14,733 bases of DNA from a candidate division WWE3 bacterium RIFCSPLOWO2_12_FULL_36_10. GTDB lineage: Bacteria > Patescibacteriota > WWE3 > UBA101185 > UBA10185. The position numbers and the translations under genes are program-made. Positions 1-5,164 of the stretch are shown piece by piece. Where the stretch lies: the NCBI GenBank assembly GCA_001772985.1, contig MEVN01000039.1, positions 16,118 through 30,850 of the forward strand, written 5' to 3'. The notes under the pieces were generated by a model that was not told the DNA's origin, made no database searches, and saw nothing but the letters and a program-made list of their open reading frames with translations. How positions within the stretch are numbered: position 1 is the first letter of the stretch; each line of letters starts with the position of its first letter.

Positions 1-315
1 TTGTCCCGCGTGAACAGATAAAATACAGTCCATTAAGTCGTGCTTGCCTGAAAGATAAACTTTCAATTCCAACTTTCTAAACTCGCTTTCAAATTCAACT
101 TCATCTCCGCCTTCCATCAACATTTCAAGAATAGTGTACTCATCTACCTCTCTTTCAAGTTCTGCTAATGTCTTTGATAACTTTTGGCCTTCTTCCCAAT
201 CCTTCCACACACTCTCATTTGACAGCGTTTTTTTTAATTCGTTTATTTTTGCTATTTTTCCGTTAATATTAAGGTTTTCCCCAAGTTCGGAAAACCTAGT
301 TTTTAGGTCATTCAT
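1..315 (-). CDS. prfB: Peptide chain release factor 2 (N-terminal part, cut by window edge)
   Basis: Release factor 2 reads UGA and UAA stop codons on the ribosome and triggers peptide release. Only the first 105 codons are visible; the gene continues beyond position 1, so the SPF and GGQ motifs cannot be seen. The assignment rests on the alpha-helical N-terminal domain with the VWKDWEEGQKLSK stretch (residues about 37-49, like VWNEPERAQALGK of E. coli RF2) and on the LSGKHD...ILSVHAG segment at the right edge, which precedes GGTE in RF2 but is different in RF1. The start ATG (315-313) overlaps the TGA stop of the upstream ATPase gene as ATGA, and there is no clear Shine-Dalgarno, so translation is probably coupled. 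The in-frame CTT UGA frameshift site found near codon 25 of many prfB genes is absent: the reading frame is open from ATG onwards. RF1 is the only serious alternative and fits worse. Confidence 0.9.
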   Translation of the reverse strand, partial: MNDLKTRFSELGENLNINGKIAKINELKKTLSNESVWKDWEEGQKLSKTLAELEREVDEYTILEMLMEGGDEVEFESEFRKLELKVYLSGKHDLMDCILSVHAGQ

Positions 316-2894
316 TGGGGGATTATATCAAAAACCTCAAGACCCAAAGTAACTTCATCTCCCTTATTTATTTCGTTTGACAGCAATTTTTTAGCGAGAT
401 AATTCTCAACACTATCCTCTATAACGCGTGCCAAAGGTCTAGCACCCCATTCAGGACTAAATCCTCTTTTAGCAAGTTCATCAATAAGTTCTGGTTTAAA
501 GTTTATCTTTACATCCTTTTCAATTGCCATGTTTCTTATTTTATTAAGCATCAAGTCCGTAATTTTTTTAACAGAATCCATGTCTAAGGGCTTAAATACA
601 ATAATACCGCTAAATCTATTTAAAAATTCAGGAGCAAAATGATCTCTTACTTCCTTGTTCGCAACTTCTTCCATTTCCTGAAACAAGCTACCTTTACTAA
701 AAACATCCTGAATTGCGCGAGTTCCAACATTACTTGTTGCAATAATTATTGTATTTGTAAAATCAATCACCATACCGGAAGAATCCGTTAATCTTCCGTC
801 ATCCAAAACCTGAAGAAAAGTGAGTAAAATATTTGAATAAGCTTTTTCTATTTCGTCAAGTAAAATCAATGAAAAAGGTCGTAATCTTACTGCTTCGGTT
901 AAAATTCCTTTAGTACTTCCATCAGGCGCCCCAACAAGACGATCAATACTGTCTTGCTGTTGATATTCACTCATATCTATACGGATCATTGCCTTTTTAT
1001 CACCAAAATATACATCTGCCAAAGTTTTGGCTGTTTCGGTTTTTCCAACTCCGGTTGTTCCAACAAACAAAAAACTTGCGATTGGTTTATCCTCATTTCG
1101 TATTCCAACCCTTGCTCTCCTTAACGCGTTTCCAATTTGAACTATTGCTTGATCTTGGCCAATAACTTTTTTCTTCATTTCATCTTCTATTTTTAATAGT
1201 TTCTGGGACTCATCGTCGGTAATACTTGTAACCGGAACATTTGTCATTTCGGAAACTACAATCGCTACTCCTTCTGCAACAATGTACTTGTCTGCATCTC
1301 GAGCCGAGGTTGCAGCGCGTCCTAAAATATCTATTGCCTTATCGGGAAGAACTCTTTCGTGAATTAATTTTTCCGACAGCGCAACTGCTTTAAGAAGTGA
1401 GGGGTATGAAATTACAACAGAATAATCTTTCTCAAACTTATCAGCTACTACTTTAAGTATTTGTACTGTATCTTCTTTTGAAGCTTCCGGAATTTCAATT
1501 ACCTGAAAAAGGCGTGCGAAAGCGCCATTTGGCTCAATATATTTTCTATAATTTTTAACATTCGTGGCGCCAATAAATTGAAGCTTTTCAGAAGACAAAT
1601 ATGACTGAAGAATTGAAAATGCTGAATACGATTCTCCCTGATCAGACGAACCGGCAAATAACTCATGTATTTCATCTATAAAAATTATGACATCGCCGGA
1701 ACCAACTGCTTCGTCAAACACTAATTTAATTTTTCCTGCAATGTCACCGGCACTTTTTGTCCCGGCAAGTAAACTTCCGGCCTCAATACTAATAATTCGT
1801 TTAAAAGTGAGGGACTTAAATTCAGTTCCTTTTATAATCATAAATGCCATTGCCTTAACTAACGAGGTTTTTCCGCTTCCCGGTTCTCCAATAATCATTA
1901 CGTTTTCGCTCGAAGAACTACTTAAAGTTTGTGATATCTCTTTTATCTCCTTTTCTCTTCCCACAATCTTATTGAAATATCCTTTCCTGGCATTTTCCGT
2001 GAAATCTTCTGAAACTGCGTCTAGATTTGGAGTAACTCTTCCTGTCAGTCCTTTATTAACACCGCCCATTTTCGGCATCACAAAATCCTCCTGCCATAAA
2101 AATATCCTAGACAGGGCTTCTCTATTTGAAACTACCCATTTTACCGCCTCTTCAATATCAGCCTCCGAAGATGAAAAATAAGAAAGTAATGAATCAACCT
2201 TAGGAATGGTTGCTAATACTGCTAAAAATACGTGCTCAGTTTCAACGTATCGAACACCGTGTTTTACTGCAAAATCAAAAGCAAGCTTTGCAAAAGCGTT
2301 TAAGTCTGTTGGCACAAATGGACCTGAAATTTTTTCTTCAACTTCAGGATTTAACAACTCTGCTTTTTTCAATATATAGTAAACTCTAGGAAATTTTAAA
2401 AACATTGGCACAGCGCTCCCTTTAAGTTTAAAAAGCAAATTTAAAAATTTTTCAGCTTCCGGTCTAAATGATTTTATAATGTCGCCTTTGCCCACTAAGG
2501 TTACTCGTTTTTTCGGAGTTCCCGAAATAACCAACTGATGTAAAATAAAAAGTGAAACAAAAATAGGTATCGACCAAAGCTTAAGAAAATAAATCAAAAG
2601 CAAAGGCGCTACATACCAAGTTATTGGAACAAATATAAAAAGTACAGAAAGAAGTGCAAATACTACGATGCCTGTGAGAATTAGCAAAAGTCGCATAAAA
2701 AACCCTATAACTCTACCAACTTTTGTGAAGTCGTTAAACAAAGGAACAAAAATAAGCCTTATATGAAGAGTCAGAGACAGGTCGTAGTTAACTAATATAA
2801 ATATTCTTTTTGAAACAGAAAGAATCCTCTTTGGCGCGCGAATCGCCCACCAATACAAAAAGTCAATCAAATCACTAGGCAGTTTAGTAATCAT
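312..2894 (-). CDS. Membrane-anchored double-AAA+ Clp-family ATPase with degenerate pore loops
   Basis: An 860-residue HSP100/Clp-type protein. Layout: a hydrophobic region at about residues 63-122 (two or three membrane segments, with a basic stretch after it), a degenerate Clp-N-like helical region (about 186-265, including VETEHVFLAVL), then two AAA+ modules. D1 has Walker A GEPGSGKT (336-343), Walker B VIIFIDEIH (402-410), sensor Asn445 and one Arg (461) where ClpB/ClpC have two. D2 has Walker A GTTGVGKT (612-619), Walker B LILLDEIEK (676-684), TSNVG (720-724), Arg finger LNR (758-760) and sensor-2 GAR (817-819). ATP hydrolysis is therefore likely in both rings. Odd points: the D1 pore loop KYRG is KSAG (380-383), the D2 GYVGYDEGG loop is replaced by a short DGSTKG (658-663), the middle coiled-coil domain is missing, and no IGF/IGL/VGF ClpP loop is seen. 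It is probably a membrane-tethered remodelling ATPase that does not feed ClpP; its substrate is unknown. The start ATG lacks a Shine-Dalgarno. Confidence 0.88.
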   Translation of the reverse strand: MITKLPSDLIDFLYWWAIRAPKRILSVSKRIFILVNYDLSLTLHIRLIFVPLFNDFTKVGRVIGFFMRLLLILTGIVVFALLSVLFIFVPITWYVAPLLLIYFLKLWSIPIFVSLFILHQLVISGTPKKRVTLVGKGDIIKSFRPEAEKFLNLLFKLKGSAVPMFLKFPRVYYILKKAELLNPEVEEKISGPFVPTDLNAFAKLAFDFAVKHGVRYVETEHVFLAVLATIPKVDSLLSYFSSSEADIEEAVKWVVSNREALSRIFLWQEDFVMPKMGGVNKGLTGRVTPNLDAVSEDFTENARKGYFNKIVGREKEIKEISQTLSSSSSENVMIIGEPGSGKTSLVKAMAFMIIKGTEFKSLTFKRIISIEAGSLLAGTKSAGDIAGKIKLVFDEAVGSGDVIIFIDEIHELFAGSSDQGESYSAFSILQSYLSSEKLQFIGATNVKNYRKYIEPNGAFARLFQVIEIPEASKEDTVQILKVVADKFEKDYSVVISYPSLLKAVALSEKLIHERVLPDKAIDILGRAATSARDADKYIVAEGVAIVVSEMTNVPVTSITDDESQKLLKIEDEMKKKVIGQDQAIVQIGNALRRARVGIRNEDKPIASFLFVGTTGVGKTETAKTLADVYFGDKKAMIRIDMSEYQQQDSIDRLVGAPDGSTKGILTEAVRLRPFSLILLDEIEKAYSNILLTFLQVLDDGRLTDSSGMVIDFTNTIIIATSNVGTRAIQDVFSKGSLFQEMEEVANKEVRDHFAPEFLNRFSGIIVFKPLDMDSVKKITDLMLNKIRNMAIEKDVKINFKPELIDELAKRGFSPEWGARPLARVIEDSVENYLAKKLLSNEINKGDEVTLGLEVFDIIPQ

Positions 2895-2911
2895 TACTAA
2901 AGGATACCAAA

Positions 2912-2940
2912 AAAATAGTGTTAGGACATCATTCTCTCAA
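2912..2940 (-). promoter_or_regulatory. Possible sigma-70-type promoter for the Clp-like ATPase and prfB
   Basis: On the minus strand TTGAGA (2940-2935) is followed after 17 bases by TATTTT (2917-2912). Transcription would start about 10-15 bases before the ATG at 2894. This fits the position between the sipW-type gene and the ATPase gene and would explain the lack of a Shine-Dalgarno. The -10 box matches only 4 of 6 consensus bases, so this is a prediction from sequence alone. Confidence 0.42.
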
Positions 2941-2954
2941 CGAATATAATGATG

Positions 2955-2978
2955 GACTCCGGTCTAAAGCCCGGAGTC
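2955..2978 (-). terminator. Perfect 8-bp hairpin at the end of the signal peptidase gene
   Basis: GACTCCGG and CCGGAGTC form a perfect 8-bp, GC-rich stem around an 8-base loop. In a window this AT-rich, such a stem stands out. On the minus strand it includes the last codons and TAG stop of the signal peptidase gene, but it is followed by CATCATTATATTC, not a U-run, so it would be an atypical terminator or an mRNA 3'-end stabiliser. On the plus strand it is followed by a pyrimidine-rich tail with four T in a row, but no plus-strand gene ends here. The most likely role is to end or trim the radC-tasA-sipW transcript. Confidence 0.5.
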
Positions 2979-3473
2979 TCCTCTTTTCTTTGCAGAAAAT
3001 AAACTCCCAAAACAAAACCCGGCAGGTACGTAGTAAAGGATATATAAAACCCATGGTATAAAAATTAGTGAAACAATTTTTCCAACATACGGAACAACCA
3101 AAAAAACCTTTCCAATTATTTCGTCTTCAGAAACCGGAATAGGATCATTAAAACTGTTGCTATCTCCTTTTGTGTAAAGTAACTTAACATCTCCAATTTC
3201 TTTAATGTTCTTTACCCTGTGAGTTATTAGATTACTAGACACATTCTTAAATTTAAAAGTTATTACATCTCCTATTCTATACGTAGTGCTTTTCATAATA
3301 AATACAATCGATCCTTGAGGCGCATACCGCGCCATGGAGTTTGATATTACCAAAATCGGTTTTATTCTAAACGTTAGATACAAAATATAAACCGTTGTAA
3401 AAAATCCTGCAGTTAACACTTGTTTAGGTATTCTTTTCTTGTCTATTTTCTTATTTTTTAACATTTTCTTCAT
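2964..3473 (-). CDS. sipW: SipW-type signal peptidase I (Ser-His type)
   Basis: A 169-residue membrane protease that should cleave signal peptides on the outer face of the cytoplasmic membrane. One membrane helix lies at about 18-36, then the SNSM motif with the probable catalytic Ser46, GDVITFKF (68-75), ITHRV with His85 where bacterial-type LepB has Lys, and YTKGDSNSFND (100-110) with conserved Asp104 and Asp110, followed by GKVFLVVPYVG and a second helix (about 131-150). Ser-His in place of Ser-Lys is the mark of the archaeal/ER/SipW group. It is encoded directly downstream of a TasA-like protein, the classic SipW substrate in Bacillus, so that protein is its likely target. No strong Shine-Dalgarno is free: a GGGGGAAG run upstream lies inside a stem-loop. 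The C-terminal tail KKRGDSGL is cytoplasmic if both helices span the membrane. Confidence 0.88.
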   Translation of the reverse strand: MKKMLKNKKIDKKRIPKQVLTAGFFTTVYILYLTFRIKPILVISNSMARYAPQGSIVFIMKSTTYRIGDVITFKFKNVSSNLITHRVKNIKEIGDVKLLYTKGDSNSFNDPIPVSEDEIIGKVFLVVPYVGKIVSLIFIPWVLYILYYVPAGFCFGSLFSAKKRGDSGL

Positions 3474-3481
3474 ATCTCAAT

Positions 3482-3523
3482 CTGCTTCCCCCGGGTGAAA
3501 GCAGCTCTTTTTTACTTAAAGAG
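3482..3523 (-). other. Two adjacent stem-loops between the tasA-like and sipW-like genes
   Basis: Reading the minus-strand RNA, CTCTTT (3523-3518) pairs with AAAGAG (3510-3505) around a 7-base loop that contains most of the TasA stop codon. Directly after it CTGCTT (3504-3499) pairs with AAGCAG (3487-3482), and the stem can be lengthened by a U-G and a C-G pair. The second hairpin holds the GGGGGAAG run that could otherwise serve as a ribosome binding site for the signal peptidase gene starting at 3473. The structure may lower protease output relative to the secreted protein. Function is inferred; the pairing is directly visible. Confidence 0.55.
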
Positions 3524-4094
3524 TTATCGAGTTAAAATCAAAATCGTAAGTTGCACTTTGGCCCTGTTTTGTACTACTCACGCTATCAGTTGAGAATCTT
3601 AGGACTAAGCCCTTTACACCACCCCCACTTACCACACCTAAATCAAATCCTTCCGTTTTCCATTTTATAATCGTTTTTTTACCCAAAGAATTTCCTAACT
3701 CCGCCTCGTCAACTACTCCATTTGAATTAGCATCATTCCACTCAATAGGTTCGACATTTATAATTGATCTAAGCTCCGCTGTATCGTTTGCGGTAAGATA
3801 GTTGGCGTTTGATGTTAACATTACGTTTCCATCCGACCCGTTATAAATCTTTACTGTATAGTCCTTGGTCCAATTTGACGATATCTTAGTAAAAATTGGT
3901 CCCGGAATCTGATCTGCTAAGTTTTCGGAATCAGTTCCAACAGCAACATCTTTCAATAGCTTAATCTCCGACCCGCCAACAGAAAAAGAAGCTCCAAGTA
4001 TAGACGTCTGATCGGTAAACGCGGAAAGAGTAACTCCCGTTGTTAAAGCAATTAAAGTTATAACTGAAAAATAAGTAAGACTGTATTTTTTCAT
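3516..4094 (-). CDS. TasA/camelysin-like secreted protein with SipW-type signal peptide
   Basis: A 192-residue exported protein. Residues 1-25 form a signal peptide (MKKYS, hydrophobic core to about 24), followed by SAFTDQTSILGASFSVGG, which matches the A-x-FSD-x-E/T...N-x-F-x-G pattern of SipW-dependent TasA/CalY proteins. The end, KQGQSATYDFDF (176-187), resembles the YQGQSVTFDLTF ending of the same family. Between them lies WNDANSNGVVDEAE (119-132), whose residues 121-132 fit a 12-residue EF-hand loop (D121, N123, N125, G126, D129, E132), so it may bind calcium. In Bacillus, TasA forms fibres in the biofilm matrix and camelysin is a surface protein; here it may form a surface fibre or coat, but that is inference. 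The start follows the radC stop directly and has a near-perfect Shine-Dalgarno (AAAGGGGGTGA), suggesting high expression. A generic secreted protein of another family is the alternative. Confidence 0.78.
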   Translation of the reverse strand: MKKYSLTYFSVITLIALTTGVTLSAFTDQTSILGASFSVGGSEIKLLKDVAVGTDSENLADQIPGPIFTKISSNWTKDYTVKIYNGSDGNVMLTSNANYLTANDTAELRSIINVEPIEWNDANSNGVVDEAELGNSLGKKTIIKWKTEGFDLGVVSGGGVKGLVLRFSTDSVSSTKQGQSATYDFDFNSITL

Positions 4095-4811
4095 TTAATC
4101 ACCCCCTTTCTCCTCTAGCTTGTTTGTAACAAACAAGCTTAAAGCTTTCATACTGGTAAAAGATTCATCGCTAACAATTATGTGATCAACAAGACTTATG
4201 CCAAGCCAACTACCAACTTCCGCTATCTTTCCGGTTAATAAAATGTCATCAGTGCTGGGATTTGTATCGCCTGAAGGATGGTTATGTACAATTACAATTG
4301 ATGTAGCAAATTTTAAAAGCGCTTGTCTAAAAATTTCTCGAGGATCAAATGTTGTCTCACTAATACCTCCAATAGAAATTAAATCCTTTGAAATTATTTT
4401 ATTTCTTGAATTTAAACAAAGTAAGTAGAGTTTTTCTTTTTTTAACTTATAAAATTCCTTTTTTGTGTACTCAAATATATCTTTTGGGTTTTTTATACTC
4501 TGGTTTTCGTGAACTTCTTTAATATTTGCTCTTAAACAAATTTCATTTACAGCTTTAATTGTTATTGCCTTAACATATCCAACATTCTGAAATTTAATTA
4601 ATTGTTCTATATCTGCGGAAAGTAAATTATAAAAATTACCAAACTTATTTAGCATTTGACGGGCTAAATCAATTGCAGTAACGCCTTTTCCACCTGATCC
4701 AAGTATTATTGCTAAAAGCTCAATATCTAATAAATTTTCCTGTCCGATTAAATTGAATCTTTCCCTAGGCCTCTCCTTAATATCTAAATCTTTTAATGTA
4801 TTTTTGTACAT
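4095..4811 (-). CDS. radC: RadC/UPF0758 family JAB-domain protein
   Basis: A 238-residue protein with the standard two-part RadC build: an N-terminal helix-hairpin-helix-like region (about 5-85, with RPRERF and LLAIILGSG) and a C-terminal JAMM/MPN metalloprotease-like fold. The metal motif is intact: H176-N-H178-PSG...PS-T-D188. RadC was once assigned to DNA repair, but its true role is unsettled; the JAMM motif suggests a zinc-dependent hydrolase. Full length for the family. The gene is divergent from an XRE-type regulator, with a palindromic control region between them, and it runs without a gap into the TasA-like gene: its TAA occupies 4097-4095 and the next ATG begins at 4094. The last codons (EKGGD) form the Shine-Dalgarno of that gene. 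The start ATG at 4811 has no Shine-Dalgarno and lies at the predicted transcription start, so the mRNA may be leaderless. Confidence 0.93.
   Translation of the reverse strand: MYKNTLKDLDIKERPRERFNLIGQENLLDIELLAIILGSGGKGVTAIDLARQMLNKFGNFYNLLSADIEQLIKFQNVGYVKAITIKAVNEICLRANIKEVHENQSIKNPKDIFEYTKKEFYKLKKEKLYLLCLNSRNKIISKDLISIGGISETTFDPREIFRQALLKFATSIVIVHNHPSGDTNPSTDDILLTGKIAEVGSWLGISLVDHIIVSDESFTSMKALSLFVTNKLEEKGGD
4099..4109 (-). promoter_or_regulatory. Strong ribosome binding site of the tasA-like gene
   Basis: AAAGGGGGTGA on the minus strand differs from the full anti-Shine-Dalgarno complement AAAGGAGGTGA at a single base and ends 4 bases before the ATG at 4094. It lies inside the last codons of radC. 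It is among the strongest ribosome binding sites in the window and confirms the start. Confidence 0.8.
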
Positions 4812-4818
4812 AAATACT

Positions 4819-4847
4819 AAAATACATTATTGCAATGTATATTGCAA
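4819..4847 (-). promoter_or_regulatory. Predicted radC promoter
   Basis: On the minus strand TTGCAA (4847-4842) is followed after exactly 17 bases by TATTTT (4824-4819). The transcript would begin near 4812, next to the radC ATG at 4811, which matches the absence of a Shine-Dalgarno. The -35 box is the centre of one of the two palindromic ATTGCAAT boxes, so a repressor bound there would block this promoter. Confidence 0.5.
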
Positions 4848-4849
4848 TA
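4828..4849. promoter_or_regulatory. Palindromic operator: two ATTGCAAT boxes, likely bound by the XRE regulator
   Basis: TATTGCAAT (4828-4836) and ATTGCAATA (4841-4849) form a perfect 9-bp inverted repeat around GTAT. Each core ATTGCAAT is itself a palindrome, and the two centres are 12 bp apart, slightly more than one helical turn. A further inverted pair, TACATT (4823-4828) and AATGTA (4834-4839), overlaps the left box. The site lies in the 56-bp gap between the divergent radC and xre starts. Symmetry and place fit a dimeric helix-turn-helix repressor controlling itself and radC. Confidence 0.65.
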
Positions 4850-4858
4850 TGGTAAATT
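4830..4858 (+). promoter_or_regulatory. Predicted promoter of the XRE regulator gene
   Basis: TTGCAA (4830-4835) and TAAATT (4853-4858) are 17 bases apart, so transcription would begin about 4865, only 2-4 bases before the ATG at 4868. The -35 box is the core of the left ATTGCAAT palindrome. The spacer overlaps that of the opposing radC promoter, so the two promoters should exclude each other. The -10 box is imperfect (4 of 6). Confidence 0.45.
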
Positions 4859-4867
4859 CTATTTACA

Positions 4868-5164
4868 ATGGATAAAAGAAATTCATTCCTTGGAACACAG
4901 ATTAAAAGTATTAGATGCGAATCTGGTTTATCTCAAAAAAGATTTGGAAATAAAATAGGTGTTTCATCAAAAGCGGTATCTTCCTATGAAACCGGAAAGT
5001 GTATGCCATCACTAAAAGTTCTTAAAACTATATCTGAAGTTTACGAAACTGAATTTACAATCCCATATCCAAAAAAACTTGAGGACATAAAGGAAAATTT
5101 AAAGGAAGTAAAAGAAATAGTAAGAGATATAACCGAAAAATTGTCTTATCTCTTAGAGTATTGA
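4868..5164 (+). CDS. XRE-family helix-turn-helix transcriptional regulator
   Basis: A 98-residue protein and the only plus-strand gene in the window. Residues about 7-60 form a Cro/CI-type helix-turn-helix: LGTQIKSIRCESGLSQ, then the recognition region GVSSKAVSSYETGKCMPSLKVL. A basic and acidic helical tail (about 70-98, KKLEDIKENLKEVKEIVRDITEKLSYLL) has heptad-like spacing and probably mediates dimerisation. It should bind the palindromic ATTGCAAT boxes just upstream and repress radC and itself; this is inference from position. There is no Shine-Dalgarno before the ATG, and the predicted transcription start is only a few bases upstream. The 3' end overlaps the 3' end of rpsI by 19 bp (5146-5164) on the opposite strand. 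No ligand or protease domain is present, so the signal it answers to is unknown. Confidence 0.85.
   Translation: MDKRNSFLGTQIKSIRCESGLSQKRFGNKIGVSSKAVSSYETGKCMPSLKVLKTISEVYETEFTIPYPKKLEDIKENLKEVKEIVRDITEKLSYLLEY

Noticed and set aside
1687..2181. Plus-strand open frame (164 codons) opposite the Clp-like ATPase
   Set aside because: Antisense to conserved AAA+ D1 sequence including Walker A and B; no ribosome binding site and no recognisable protein features.
312..2894. UGA recoded as glycine or tryptophan, as in some CPR lineages
   Set aside because: TGA ends the ATPase, xre, rplF and rplO frames at expected positions, and a release factor 2 gene is present.
312..2894. FtsH-type membrane protease for the large ATPase
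   Set aside because: It has two Clp-type AAA+ modules and no HEXXH metalloprotease motif.
4829..4848. Start of a CRISPR or repeat array from the two ATTGCAAT copies
   Set aside because: Only two short copies exist with a 4-bp gap, and their palindromic form between divergent genes fits an operator.
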